The notes beneath the pieces were generated by a model. The model saw only the letters and a program-made list of their open reading frames with translations, was not told where the DNA came from and made no database searches. Of a stretch of DNA of 64,000 bases, positions 34,923 to 43,854 are shown piece by piece; the stretch's first letter is position 1, and every line of letters begins with the position of its first letter. The translations under genes were made by a program, and so were the position numbers. Source of the stretch: AV80 sp035536995 (lineage in GTDB: Bacteria > Verrucomicrobiota > Verrucomicrobiia > Chthoniobacterales > UBA10450); the NCBI GenBank assembly GCA_035536995.1, contig DATLNB010000013.1:18435-82434 (forward strand). The letters are read 5' to 3'.

Positions 34923-36515
34923 TCAGTTCGGCTGCTTTCCCGAGAATTCGGGAGCGCGGCCCGGGAATAAACGGGAAAAGACCCTGGCGCTCAGGTAGAG
35001 CTTCGATGGATCCTGGTACGGGCGAATGGTAAAGGGCTCGGTAAAGTAGGTGTCCCGCAGTTTCCCTTCCACTTCCTCGATCTTGTCCTCCTGCACGACC
35101 AGGAAATCGGCGTCCAGCTTATCCGGCATGTTGTTGTGCTCGTAGTAGCCGACCTTGGTGAAGTCGCCCAGCATCCAGGGCAGGGGATAAGTGCTGGTTC
35201 GGATGAGATGGCCGACGAGCTGGTAGTAGGTTGGGTTGGCCCTGGCCAGGCGCAGGAGCGGGCCGGTCAGCTTCCAGACGTCGTTATAAGTCTGGACATA
35301 AACGTAAGGCTCGGTGTCGGTGGTGCACCGGAAATAGTTCAGACGGACGCACATCCAGAGCGAAGCAGCCAGGAGAATGGCGGCCCCGATGCTGACCGCG
35401 CGCTGGAACTCCGCGCGGGCCAGCGCCAGCAACGCGCCAAAGGTGAAGATCATCGGCCAGACGATGCTGATTATGCACCAGGGCGTCTTATATTTCACAA
35501 TGCTGTAAGCGATGAGTGTTCCTACGCCGTAAATCGCCAGGTATCGGATCGCCAGGTTCCGGAGAAAGAACTGGCACACAACGCACACGACCGTTCCGAC
35601 CAGGATCGGTTGTTCGTAGCGCGCGATCAGCATGAGCCAGTACCACCAGTCTTTTTCGTGCCCGGCGCCTTCGCTCCCGGTTTTGAACCAGGCGGCAAAG
35701 GTCTTAAACAGGCCTGCTACGCCGGGCCAGTTCAGGAACGCGCCCGAGTAAAAGAAGATGATGGCAGCCAGGCCCGCGGCCGCGACCACCAGCAGATCAA
35801 TCGAAGTCCAGGTTTGCCGCACCCGCTGCGTTTCCTTCATCGGATTGATCTTGTGCGAAACCCAGGCGACGACGACGGCGATGGCCGCGCACCCAACGTG
35901 GATGATATAAGTCTCCTTGGTCAGGATCATCCCGGCCAGGCCCATCCCGGTGCACCAAAGATAATTGACGGTGCCTTTCTGCCACAGTCCCAGCAGTCCG
36001 AGGATGAAAAGCATCGAGAAAAGAAGGAGCCAGACTTCGTGGATCGAGTAGCGGCCGTAGAAGACGAAACCGGGCGAGACCGCCATGGCGAGCGCTGCCA
36101 ACCGGCTGACGTTGCGCCCCACGAACGGCTCGAACTTCGTCGTGAGATGGATCGAAAAGATGCTGGCCAGCACGACCGGCAGCCGGATGGCCCAGACGTT
36201 TCGGCCGAACAGGGTCTGGGCCAGAAACAGGATATAAAAGTGAAGCGGCCCGTGGTAGTTCGTCGGGTCGTAGCGATAGAACCCGTTCTTGACCATCTGA
36301 TCGACGAACCAGCCGTTGATCCCCTCGTCGAAGTGCGGCGGCTTGATCCCGAGGAGGAACAGGCGGAGGAAGGCGCCCAGCCCGATAATCAGCCACGGCG
36401 TCCAATCCATCGTGCTGGCCCGCCCGAGGAGGGCGTCGATCCGGCTCCCGACCGTTGGCGGAGAAACTAGTGGCGCGGCCTCAGCGTCGCTGCTAGTACG
36501 CGGATCGATGCGCAT
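34923..36515 (-). CDS. Agl23/TIGR03663-like membrane glycosyltransferase
   Basis: This polytopic protein has the hallmark first loop of the TIGR03663 (flippase activity-associated Agl23) family: IKPPHFDEGINGWFVDQMVK, then YDPTNYHGPLHFYIL, between TM1 and TM2, corresponding to the acidic loop of PMT/GT-C enzymes. About ten further spans follow, then a soluble tail. The frame is open to 36551, but ATG 36515 (MRIDPRTSSDAEAAPL) or ATG 36410 (MDWTPWLI) are likelier starts. The 36515 start overlaps the divergent rmlB start by 8 bp. With rmlB next door and the membrane protein downstream, a role in sugar transfer to lipid-linked glycans is likely. A degenerate fragment of a gene of this family lies at 41053-41232. 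Confidence 0.8.
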   Translation of the reverse strand: MRIDPRTSSDAEAAPLVSPPTVGSRIDALLGRASTMDWTPWLIIGLGAFLRLFLLGIKPPHFDEGINGWFVDQMVKNGFYRYDPTNYHGPLHFYILFLAQTLFGRNVWAIRLPVVLASIFSIHLTTKFEPFVGRNVSRLAALAMAVSPGFVFYGRYSIHEVWLLLFSMLFILGLLGLWQKGTVNYLWCTGMGLAGMILTKETYIIHVGCAAIAVVVAWVSHKINPMKETQRVRQTWTSIDLLVVAAAGLAAIIFFYSGAFLNWPGVAGLFKTFAAWFKTGSEGAGHEKDWWYWLMLIARYEQPILVGTVVCVVCQFFLRNLAIRYLAIYGVGTLIAYSIVKYKTPWCIISIVWPMIFTFGALLALARAEFQRAVSIGAAILLAASLWMCVRLNYFRCTTDTEPYVYVQTYNDVWKLTGPLLRLARANPTYYQLVGHLIRTSTYPLPWMLGDFTKVGYYEHNNMPDKLDADFLVVQEDKIEEVEGKLRDTYFTEPFTIRPYQDPSKLYLSARVFSRLFPGRAPEFSGKQPN

Positions 36516-37497
36516 CCTGGTAACCGGTGGCTGTGGCTTCATCGGGAGCAACTTTATTCGGTATATTCTGCAACATTACAAGCCGGCCTCGGTCAGCAAT
36601 GTGGATGTGCTGACTTACGCCGGAAACCTCGCGAACCTGGACGGAATCGCCGAGGAACATGGCGAGCGCTACGAGTTTTTCAAAGGCGATATCGCCAATG
36701 CCGACCAGATGGACGCGCTCATGACCGAGCATTCGTTTTTCGCGGTCGTCAATTTCGCGGCTGAATCCCACGTTGACCGCAGCATCAACGATCCGCAGAA
36801 CTTCATTCACACCAACGTCGTCGGCACCAGCATCCTGCTCGATTGCGCCCGGCGCCACGGCGTCAAACGCTTCATCCAGATCTCGACGGACGAAGTTTAC
36901 GGGTCGCTCGGGGAGACTGGGAAATTCACCGAGCAATCGCCGATCGAGCCGAGCTCGCCCTATTCCGCGAGCAAAGCCGGGGCCGACCTGATCGCGCTCG
37001 CCTGCCACAAAACCTTCGGCCAGGAAGTAATCGTGACCCGCTGCTCGAACAATTACGGGCCCTATCAGTTCCCCGAGAAATTGATCCCGCTCATGATCAT
37101 CAACGCGATGCGCGACGATAAGCTTCCGGTTTACGGCGACGGCATGAACGTCCGCGACTGGATCCACGTCGAGGACCATTGCGCCGGGATTGTGGCGGCG
37201 CTTTTCGAAGGTAAACCGGGCGCCGTTTACAATTTTGGGGGCGACAGCGAGATGCCGAACATCGAGACTATGAAAGCGATCCTGCGGAAACTCGGCAAAC
37301 CCGAGAGCCTGATCTCTTACGTGACCGACCGTCTTGGCCACGACCGCCGTTACGCCATCGATTCCTCGTTTGCTCAGAGCGAGCTGAATTGGAAACCGCT
37401 CCACAATTTCCGGGATGGCCTGGATTCAACGATCGATTGGTACGCGGGCAACCGGGCCTGGTGGGAACCGCTTCTCGCCCGCACCGGCCGGCATTAA
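36508..37497 (+). CDS. rmlB: dTDP-glucose 4,6-dehydratase
   Basis: A 329-residue short-chain dehydrogenase family enzyme of normal length. Start ATG 36508 (MRILVTGGCGFIGSNFIRYI) gives the NAD-binding G-G-x-G-F-I-G motif at residues 7-13; an upstream extension of the frame is antisense to the Agl23-like gene. The catalytic elements ISTDEVYGSLGE (Thr/Asp/Glu) and YSASKAGADLIALA (Tyr-x-x-x-Lys) and NNYGPYQFPEKLIPLMI are intact. It converts dTDP-glucose to dTDP-4-keto-6-deoxyglucose in the dTDP-rhamnose pathway. rmlA and rmlC are not in the window; an rmlD-like gene is 23 kb away at 60596. It is followed by a hairpin repeat (37509-37530) that may terminate transcription. Confidence 0.96.
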   Translation: MRILVTGGCGFIGSNFIRYILQHYKPASVSNVDVLTYAGNLANLDGIAEEHGERYEFFKGDIANADQMDALMTEHSFFAVVNFAAESHVDRSINDPQNFIHTNVVGTSILLDCARRHGVKRFIQISTDEVYGSLGETGKFTEQSPIEPSSPYSASKAGADLIALACHKTFGQEVIVTRCSNNYGPYQFPEKLIPLMIINAMRDDKLPVYGDGMNVRDWIHVEDHCAGIVAALFEGKPGAVYNFGGDSEMPNIETMKAILRKLGKPESLISYVTDRLGHDRRYAIDSSFAQSELNWKPLHNFRDGLDSTIDWYAGNRAWWEPLLARTGRH

Positions 37498-37508
37498 ACA
37501 ATCAAGGA

Positions 37509-37530
37509 GCGGCGATTTTCAAATCGCCGC
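37509..37530. terminator. Perfect hairpin after rmlB (repeat copy 1)
   Basis: GCGGCGATTT, loop TC, AAATCGCCGC, followed by CTGTTTTCGTTTTC. It could terminate rmlB transcription. The same sequence recurs at 37680-37701, preceded in both cases by AAGGA, so it is also a repeat element. The gap 37498-37850 holds these two copies and an AAATCCC-rich repeat, and no gene. Confidence 0.55.
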
Positions 37531-37579
37531 CTGTTTTCGTTTTCATCTTCCTCATTTGCGCCTGGTCGGTCGCATCGGG

Positions 37580-37633
37580 AAATCCCAAATCCCAAAACCC
37601 AAATCCCAGGTAAATTCCAAATTCTAAGGAGCA
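37580..37633. repeat. AAATCCC-rich repeat
   Basis: Contains AAATCCCAAATCCCAAAACC, AAATCCCAGGTAAATTC and ends near CTAAGGAGCAAAAGGG. Closely related sequence forms the left arm of the inverted repeat at 60317-60560, where AAATCCCAGGTAAATTC is exact. Confidence 0.75.
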
Positions 37634-37670
37634 AAAGGGAGCGCGCTCGGCTGGACGCTCGCTGATTCAA

Positions 37671-37703
37671 TCCAAGGAGCGGCGATTTCCAAATCGCCGT
37701 CAG
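37671..37703. repeat. Hairpin repeat, copy 2
   Basis: AAGGAGCGGCGATTT then CC and AAATCGCCG, matching the hairpin after rmlB at 37506-37530 except for the loop and the final bases. The two copies lie about 165 bp apart in the same orientation. Confidence 0.75.
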
Positions 37704-37821
37704 CCCTCCTTTTTCCTTCCCGCCTTTGCGTGAGGTGCTCGATCAGGAACAGCTTGCGATCGAGAAGCTGGGCTGTTTACCATCGCGACTGGTCTGCGGG
37801 CCGGGCCCCTGGGTGGGCCGT

Positions 37822-37838
37822 AGATAATGTTGTTATCT
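37822..37838. promoter_or_regulatory. Small inverted repeat before the 37851 gene
   Basis: AGATAA-TGTTG-TTATCT, followed directly by TAGGAG, the ribosome-binding sequence of the gene at 37851. It could be an operator or a 5' UTR hairpin; nothing else supports either role. Confidence 0.35.
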
Positions 37839-37850
37839 TAGGAGTTACTT

Positions 37851-38234
37851 ATGCGTTCCATTCTTCTTTCCGTAGCTCTGCTCTTTGTCGCGGCTTCGAA
37901 TCTGCATGCCACCGAAGCCCTGATCTTCGACGAGGGGGGCTACAACCTCTACATCCTGGTTGGGTCGCTGGATAAACCAGTCATTGCCCAGGTTCGCTAT
38001 ACCCCGCCCGGAGCCACGGAGTGGATCCATGTCCCTCGCGAGCAGCTAAAAATCGAGAAGTTCGACATGGGCAAGCAGGTCTTATTGATGCGCTTCTCGA
38101 ACAAGGAGAAAAAGCCGGATTTGCCGCCTTCATTCACCCTTTCGGTCAAAAAGAAGAAGGCCGTCCTCTCAATCAACGGCAAACAAATCAAGAGCTCGTT
38201 CGATTGGCTCGATGAAGTAGGAACTGAGAAGTAG
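37851..38234 (+). CDS. Small secreted hypothetical protein
   Basis: A 127-residue protein with signal peptide (MRSILLSVALLFVAASNLHA) and a mature beta-rich domain: ALIFDEGGYNLYILVGSLDK, VIAQVRYTPPGATEWIHVP and FTLSVKKKKAVLSINGK. I do not recognise the family. The start is well supported by TAGGAG 8 nt upstream of ATG. It is monocistronic: an intergenic repeat cluster lies before it and a factor-independent terminator (38247-38285) after it. Confidence 0.75.
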   Translation: MRSILLSVALLFVAASNLHATEALIFDEGGYNLYILVGSLDKPVIAQVRYTPPGATEWIHVPREQLKIEKFDMGKQVLLMRFSNKEKKPDLPPSFTLSVKKKKAVLSINGKQIKSSFDWLDEVGTEK

Positions 38235-38246
38235 GAAACTTTTCTA

Positions 38247-38285
38247 CAGATTTGGGGCAAAGCAAGTGTCCCCAATCTGTTTTTC
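38247..38285 (+). terminator. Factor-independent terminator
   Basis: CAGATTTGGGG, loop CAAAGCAAGTGT, CCCCAATCTG, then TTTTTC. The stem has a single bulged T and ends in a T tract, 12 bp after the stop of the 37851 gene. Its left part (CTACAGATTTGGGGCAAAG) resembles the start of the hairpin region at 43868, a possible shared repeat. Confidence 0.75.
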
Positions 38286-38321
38286 TCGATTTGTGCGCCG
38301 ACCGGTGTTAATAAGGTTGCC

Positions 38322-40613
38322 GTGAAACCCTGCCAGAACCCGCATCTCAATCCACCACGGAGGCATAGTCGGAATTGCTTGTCCCGGGCCCTGGGCTGCG
38401 TTGCGTCGATTTTTGTTGCCGGCGCGCTTTTGGCCGCATCTGCGACCGGTGCGACCTTTACCGTAACGAATACGAATGAATCAGGAGCTGGGTCCCTGCG
38501 CGAGGCTGTGAAAGCCGCCAACACGGCCGCCGGAGACGATACGATCGTCTTTGCACTGGATGGGACCCCCGAACCCACCATCCAGCTGGCTGGCATCGGG
38601 TTTTCGGTTGTCACCAACATTACTATCCTGAACGATCGTCCGGGGGACGTGCCCGTGACCGTCCGGGTTAATGTGGAACCGAGCTTCCTTTATCCAGCCT
38701 TCGACGTGACTTCCTCCGGGCGTCTGGTGATGTCCGGACTAATCATAACGGGACCGCCACCGGGCCGCCTAAACCAGTCCAGCGGGATCCGTAATTTACG
38801 CGGTTACCTCGCCCTCCGTAATTGCACCCTCATCGGCAACAATGGCACGCAGGGCGGCGGTGTTTACAACACTGGGCAGGCAATCCTGACCAATTGCTTG
38901 ATCACCAAGAACCGAGCTGCGTTAGAGGGCGGCGGTCTCTACAACAACGGGGGCCGAATGACCGTGCAGCACTGTGTGATCAGCGATAATACGGCCGTTT
39001 GGTCTGGCGGCGGAATCTACAACGCAGGCTTGGGTTACCTTTCGTTGATCGACTCGATCGTGAGCGATAATACCACCACCGATTCATTCGCAAATACGCA
39101 GGGGGGCGCCGGTCTTTTGAATGGGGCCCTGGCTGGTTTGAGCAACTGTACCTTCAGCAATAATCGTGTTGACGCATGGGGCGGTGGCGCGATCTACACT
39201 ATCGGCAGCCTTACGGCCGACAAATGCACCTTCGTAAATAACAAAGGTCAATTCGGGGGTGCGATTTGGGATAACGGTTCGACGACGCGGCCCTCCGTGC
39301 TGAGTAACTGCACTTTTAGCGGCAACACGGTCACTGACGGTGGCCCTGCCGTTTACGCCAATTACCAATACGTCACTACTGGCAAAGCGAAGCTAACGAT
39401 CAATAACTGTACGTTCAGCGAGAATTTTGTCATTGGCCGTGAAGGCCAGCCAACATCAATCGGCAGCGCCATCCTCGCGGCGGGCGCAAACACAAAGGTT
39501 GAAGTCAGTAACACTGTGTTCCGGAAACTCGGCAGTAGTAGCAACCTTTACCCTCCCGCCGGAGGAGGAATCATTTCGCGCGGACACAACCTCACTGACG
39601 ATCCTGCCGGGGGCGACGGAGGGACCGGTCCCGGCGGAATTCTGAATGCGCCCGGGGACATTCGAAACACCGACCCCCTCCTCGCCCCCCTGGCCGACAA
39701 CGGCGGGGCCACTATGACGCATGCTCTCTCACCCGGGAGCCCGGCGATTGATGCCGGGGATATCGCCGCTGCAACACCGCGCGACCAGCGAGGCAATGGA
39801 CGACAGAGTAACAGTGACATCGGTTCGTACGAATTTGGTGGCGCCCCATCGGCGACACGTTTGGCTAACATTTCCACTCGGGCCAAATGTTTGACCGGTG
39901 AGAATGCGATGATCGCCGGTTTTATCATCACCGGACAGGAGGATAAAAAGGTTTTAGTCCGTGCAATTGGGCCTTCCCTTCCGGGCTCAACCCACCTCAA
40001 CAATCCCATTTTGGAATTGCATGATGCGTCGGGTGCGGGAATCGCGCTCAATGACGATTGGAACGACGCCTCCAATCGCCAGGACATAATTGCGAGTAGC
40101 ATCGCTCCCACTCACAATCTCGAGTCCGCCATTCTGATTACTTTAGCGCCCGGCGCCTACACGGCAGTCGTGCGTGGCGCTAATAACACCAGCGGAATCG
40201 CATTGGCCGAAGTCTATGACCTGGACCCCCGCGCGAACTCCCGCATCGCGAATATCTCGACGCGCAGTTTCGTGCAAACTGGCGACAATGTCATGATCGG
40301 TGGCTTCATCATCGCGGGGCCTGAAGCCCAGACCGTCGCCGTTCGCGCCATGGGACCATCTTTACCCGTTGAGCGAGTAGTGCCCGATCCAGGGCTTGAG
40401 CTACGCGACGTCAATGGAATCCTCCTGGGAGCGATCAACGGTTGGCTTCATTCGGAGTACGAAGGCAAAATCGTGGCAGCCGGCCTCGCGCCGCTGAGCG
40501 ACGCGGAATCGGTTCTCATTACGACCCTGGCTCCCGGTCAGTACACAGCCATCGTCAAGGATTACTACGCGAGAAGCGGGGTGGGACTTGTAGAAATGTA
40601 TGCCTTGGATTAG
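38322..40613 (+). CDS. Secreted beta-helix protein with choice-of-anchor Q and paired C-terminal modules
   Basis: 763 residues from GTG 38322. The N-terminus has a basic region followed by a hydrophobic stretch (CVASIFVAGALLAASATG), an atypically long but plausible signal peptide. The mature start TFTVTNTNESGAGSLREAVK opens a parallel beta-helix with repeats such as AILTNCLITKNRA and LSNCTFSNNRV. The choice-of-anchor Q end is SPAIDAGDI...DQRGNG...DIGSYEFGG. Two modules complete the protein (NISTRAKCLTGENAMIAGF; NISTRSFVQTGDNVMIGGF), ending GVGLVEMYALD. Its 756-bp 3' flank contains gene relics. Probably a cell-surface protein; no catalytic residues can be assigned. Confidence 0.85.
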   Translation: MKPCQNPHLNPPRRHSRNCLSRALGCVASIFVAGALLAASATGATFTVTNTNESGAGSLREAVKAANTAAGDDTIVFALDGTPEPTIQLAGIGFSVVTNITILNDRPGDVPVTVRVNVEPSFLYPAFDVTSSGRLVMSGLIITGPPPGRLNQSSGIRNLRGYLALRNCTLIGNNGTQGGGVYNTGQAILTNCLITKNRAALEGGGLYNNGGRMTVQHCVISDNTAVWSGGGIYNAGLGYLSLIDSIVSDNTTTDSFANTQGGAGLLNGALAGLSNCTFSNNRVDAWGGGAIYTIGSLTADKCTFVNNKGQFGGAIWDNGSTTRPSVLSNCTFSGNTVTDGGPAVYANYQYVTTGKAKLTINNCTFSENFVIGREGQPTSIGSAILAAGANTKVEVSNTVFRKLGSSSNLYPPAGGGIISRGHNLTDDPAGGDGGTGPGGILNAPGDIRNTDPLLAPLADNGGATMTHALSPGSPAIDAGDIAAATPRDQRGNGRQSNSDIGSYEFGGAPSATRLANISTRAKCLTGENAMIAGFIITGQEDKKVLVRAIGPSLPGSTHLNNPILELHDASGAGIALNDDWNDASNRQDIIASSIAPTHNLESAILITLAPGAYTAVVRGANNTSGIALAEVYDLDPRANSRIANISTRSFVQTGDNVMIGGFIIAGPEAQTVAVRAMGPSLPVERVVPDPGLELRDVNGILLGAINGWLHSEYEGKIVAAGLAPLSDAESVLITTLAPGQYTAIVKDYYARSGVGLVEMYALD

Positions 40614-40973
40614 CGCACGACTTAACGCTGCAAGTGCATGTCGCGCTCGTCCTACTCTCCTTTCGGAATGTCTTGGTCTCATCGGAGGGACCCGGCGCAA
40701 CTTCGTTTCTTATTAACGCCGATGCGACGACGGCCGTCCCTCGTGGGCTGCCGAGGAAGGAAAGGACGGAAGCCCTCGTGACAGAACAACGTGACGCGCG
40801 CTTCGCCTGACTAGCGGAACCAAATCGAAGTTACTCCGCTACAGTAAGCGGATGATCGTGCTGATCTCAGGCGACGACTCCAGCTTCCGGTTGCCGTACT
40901 GTAGTCCTCGATACGCAATGCCCCGTCGGTCAATAAACGCCCCAAGGAGCCGTGGTGGGATGGGGAGAAACCT

Positions 40974-41052
40974 CTACAGACTTTGGCCGAAGTTGCTCGA
41001 GGGGACACAGAGTTTGGCTTCCGCTAGAAACATGGTTGGGCCCAGTTCCTGG
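40974..41052 (-). pseudogene. Relic of a GntR/LacI-type regulator C-terminus
   Basis: The minus-strand translation FQELGPTMFLAEAKLCVPSS, then NFGQSL and stop, aligns with the last residues of the intact regulator at 43870-44991 (FQEPGPTTFQAEAKLCVPLS, DFAQSL). The DNA is also alignable (CTTTGGCCGAAGTTGCTCGA against CTTTGGGCGAAGTCGCTTAA). Only ~26 codons remain. It fuses directly to a relic of another gene at 41053. The preceding stretch 40614-40973 shows nothing I can identify. Confidence 0.8.
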
Positions 41053-41232
41053 AATGCGCCTGAGTAAAAAAGATGATTGCGGCGAACCCAGCGGCCGGCG
41101 GCGACGCGAAGATCGATGTACGTCCAGGTTCGGCGCACCCGCCGTGGCTCCTGCGTCAGATTGACCATTTTATGGGAGACCCGGGCAACGGCCATAGCGA
41201 TCGCGACGCATCCGACAGGGTTGATGTATGTT
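41053..41232 (-). pseudogene. Relic of an Agl23-like membrane glycosyltransferase
   Basis: The minus strand gives VGCVAIAMAVARVSHKMVNL, then RRVRRTWTYIDL and FYSGAF, matching an internal segment of the intact gene at 34923-36515 (VGCAAIAVVVAWVSHKINPM, RVRQTWTSIDL, FYSGAF). DNA such as GTCCAGGTTCGGCGCACCCG against GTCCAGGTTTGCCGCACCCG confirms homology. The fragment carries single-base indels and corresponds to about 60 residues from the middle of the protein, so it cannot be functional. Confidence 0.82.
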
Positions 41233-41268
41233 TGGCGGAACCACTTGGAGCGCACCGGCCGGCACTAG
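41233..41268 (+). pseudogene. Relic of an rmlB 3' end
   Basis: Plus strand TGGCGGAACC then GCGCACCGGCCGGCAC and stop TAG. The intact rmlB ends TGGTGGGAACC...CGCACCGGCCGGCAT TAA. Twelve codons at most remain (ending RTGRH). It is short, but its position beside the Agl23-like relic and the exact GCACCGGCCGGCA match make chance unlikely. Confidence 0.55.
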
Positions 41269-41369
41269 TAGGGCTCGGCGGCAGGTGAATGGCGGGTTGG
41301 CGGGGCGGCGAAAAGGGTTGCGGTGGACCTGTTTTGAGCGTAAAAATCCAGCCCGCAAGCGTTCTCTCT

Positions 41370-43841
41370 ATGACACAATTCCCCCGAACCCTCCTGGCTG
41401 CAGTTGTCTTTCTTGGTTGCCAATTCTTCGCCTCGCAGATGGGGCAAGCTCAGTCGGTCGCAAGAGATCAACCAGGCAGTTTCGCTATAGAAGGTGCCGC
41501 GTGCATCTCGAATCCGGTTGTCACAACCAATGCCGACAGCGGCCCAGGCTCGTTGCGCCAGGCGATCGCCGATGCGTGCCCGGACAGCACGATCACGTTC
41601 GACATGGCTACCGTCGTCAGTCCCATCGTGATCAGCAGCACGATCTCGATAAACAACAGCGTCACGATCAATGGACCGGGGGCTAGTCAACTGTCGATCA
41701 AGGGGACTAACTCTAGCGATCACTCTACCGGTCTTTTGCGGTTGTCTGTCGCTACTCCCGGAACGGTCACGATATCCAGTTTAACGTTTGCTGACTCAAC
41801 CACGAACGGGGGAGTTATACAGCACGGCGGCAGTGGAACGCTGACCGTTAGCGATTGTGTTATCAGCAATAATATGTCGACTACCGCCAGTGGCGGAGGG
41901 ATTTCCAATAATCAGTCCGGTACCCTAAACATCATGCGAAGTGCCCTGATTGGTAACCAGGCCTCGTTTTGCGGTGGTGCAGTGGCTAACTCCACCAGCG
42001 GGATCCTAAATGTCACCGATTGCTCGTTGAGCAATAACAAGCAAGTCGGTACTCTTACCTTCTTCAATTCAGGCGGGGCGGCTGTTTGCGCGTTTGGGAC
42101 AGTTAACATCAAGAACACGACTATTAGCGGTAATACCGCGATGGCGTCGACGAGTCTGGGGGGCGCAATCTCGAGCTCCGGCACGTTAAGTGTAAGCAAC
42201 AGTACTGTAACCAATAATACTGGCGGTTCAGGTGGCGGTATCGGTGTCCGTTCAGGATCGGCTCAGATGAGCAATACCATCGTTGCACTGAACCACGCGA
42301 GCAGTAATCCGGATTTGTCGGGCACATTTACCGCGACCTACTGCTTTATCGGGGATTCGACGGGAGCGACGATTAACGGTGGAACCGGAAATCTCAGCGG
42401 TGATCCGAAGCTGCGCGCGCTCGCGAATAATGGTGGCCCGACCCAGACACATCTGCTCTTGCCGGACAGCCCGGCCATAGATGCGGGCGATCCAAATTTT
42501 TCCGCGCCGCCTTCGACCGACCAGCGGAACTTCCCCCGCGTAACCGGACCGCGCATTGACATGGGAGCGGTCGAAGTGAGCTATAGTTTAACCCCGTCTG
42601 CGGGGACACCGCAGAGCGCGACAGTAAACACGACGTTCGCCACGAACCTGCAAGCTTCCGTCACCGAGTCGGGGTACGCGGTCAGCGGCATCGCGGTGAC
42701 TTTTACTCCGCCCGGAGCCGGCGCGAGCGGCACCTTCGATGGAGGAAACCCGGCGATTGCGACAACTTCCGCAACCGGCATCGCGACCGCACCGAATTTC
42801 ACAGCGAACGGGGTGGCAGGAAGCTACGACGTGGTCGCGACGGCGACTGGCGTACCAACATCGGCGCACTTTGCTCTGACTAACTTGCCGGCCCCTTCAC
42901 CTACTCCTACGCCGACCCCGACACCTACGCCTACGCCGAGCCCGACTCCCTCAGCGACCCCCGGCGCAAGCCCAACACCCACGGCGACACCTACACCCAC
43001 ACCTGCAGCTACGCCAACGCCAACTCCCAGCGCCAGTCCGGGCCTGGCAGTTAACGTTGCGACCCGCCTCCCGGTGGGCACCGGCGATAACATCCTGATC
43101 GAGGGATTCATTGTCCAGGGACCCGCTGGCTCGGTGAAGAAGATTATTGTCCGCGCAATTGGGCCATCGCTCCTTGCTCTTGCGGTCCCCGACGCCCTGG
43201 AGAATCCAACCCTGGAAGTTCGCGATGCCAGCGGGCTTACGGTGGCGACCAACAACAACTGGAAAGAGACCGAAATCGGCGGCCTCATAACGAGCGATCA
43301 ATCCGGCGAGATCATGGCCAGCGGTGTGGCGCCGGGGAACGATCTCGAATCGGCCATCATCGCCAATCTGTTGCCGGGGGGTTACACCGCCCAGGTGCGC
43401 GGGGTCGCGAACACGACCGGGACGGGCCTGGTGGACGCTTACGACCTGAGTACGGGTTCAGAGGCGCGATTGGCCAACATCGCTACGCGAGGTTTGATTC
43501 AACCGGGCGATAAGCTGATGATCGCCGGTTTCATTATTCAGAACGGTCCAGCCCGAATGGTGGTCCGGGCCATTGGTCCGTCGCTAAGCGGCCTTGGAGT
43601 CAACAACGCGCTTCCGGATACGACGTTGCAACTGCGAGACCAGAACGGCGCGATCGTGCGGGAGAATGATAACTGGATGAGCCACCAAAAGACTGAGCTG
43701 GAAGCGACGGGGCTGCAACCGAGCAACGACTTGGAAGCTGCCCTGGTCGAGACAGTGCAGCCAGGATCTTATACGGCCCAGGTCCGCGGGAAGCCGGAGA
43801 GTACCGGGACCGGTGTAGTCGAGATCTATTTCCTGCACTAA
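41370..43841 (+). CDS. Secreted beta-helix / Ig-like protein with Pro-Thr linker and paired C-terminal modules
   Basis: ATG 41370 is chosen because it starts a signal peptide (MTQFPRTLLAAVVFLGCQFF, ending MGQAQS); the frame extends 81 bp further up without support. 823 residues: parallel beta-helix with NADSGPGSLRQAIADACPDS and repeats such as LTVSDCVISNNM, a choice-of-anchor Q end (SPAIDAGDPNF...DMGAVEV), then an Ig-like domain (SLTPSAGTPQSATVNTTFA ... TFDGGNPAIATTSATGIA). A ~50-residue Thr-Pro/Ser-Pro linker (42894-43040) leads to two modules (NVATRLPVGTGDNILIEGF; NIATRGLIQPGDKLMIAGF). The linker suggests the module pair is held away from the body. It converges on the regulator gene with 28 bp between. 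Confidence 0.86.
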   Translation: MTQFPRTLLAAVVFLGCQFFASQMGQAQSVARDQPGSFAIEGAACISNPVVTTNADSGPGSLRQAIADACPDSTITFDMATVVSPIVISSTISINNSVTINGPGASQLSIKGTNSSDHSTGLLRLSVATPGTVTISSLTFADSTTNGGVIQHGGSGTLTVSDCVISNNMSTTASGGGISNNQSGTLNIMRSALIGNQASFCGGAVANSTSGILNVTDCSLSNNKQVGTLTFFNSGGAAVCAFGTVNIKNTTISGNTAMASTSLGGAISSSGTLSVSNSTVTNNTGGSGGGIGVRSGSAQMSNTIVALNHASSNPDLSGTFTATYCFIGDSTGATINGGTGNLSGDPKLRALANNGGPTQTHLLLPDSPAIDAGDPNFSAPPSTDQRNFPRVTGPRIDMGAVEVSYSLTPSAGTPQSATVNTTFATNLQASVTESGYAVSGIAVTFTPPGAGASGTFDGGNPAIATTSATGIATAPNFTANGVAGSYDVVATATGVPTSAHFALTNLPAPSPTPTPTPTPTPTPSPTPSATPGASPTPTATPTPTPAATPTPTPSASPGLAVNVATRLPVGTGDNILIEGFIVQGPAGSVKKIIVRAIGPSLLALAVPDALENPTLEVRDASGLTVATNNNWKETEIGGLITSDQSGEIMASGVAPGNDLESAIIANLLPGGYTAQVRGVANTTGTGLVDAYDLSTGSEARLANIATRGLIQPGDKLMIAGFIIQNGPARMVVRAIGPSLSGLGVNNALPDTTLQLRDQNGAIVRENDNWMSHQKTELEATGLQPSNDLEAALVETVQPGSYTAQVRGKPESTGTGVVEIYFLH

Positions 43842-43854
43842 AGCGCTACTGGAA

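Noticed and set aside
35136..36470. Plus-strand open frame of 444 codons
   Set aside because: It lies wholly antisense to the Agl23-like gene, whose membrane spans and family motif are clear. The translation is charged and repetitive with no family.
40614..40973. Short frames on both strands in the gap before the gene relics
   Set aside because: None shows a start with a ribosome-binding site or a family motif; I see nothing supportable in this stretch.
42894..43040. Repetitive DNA that could be taken for a tandem-repeat array or CRISPR-like array
   Set aside because: It encodes an in-frame Thr-Pro/Ser-Pro linker of a secreted protein (as does 47519-47686). The units are three-base periodic and there are no spacers.
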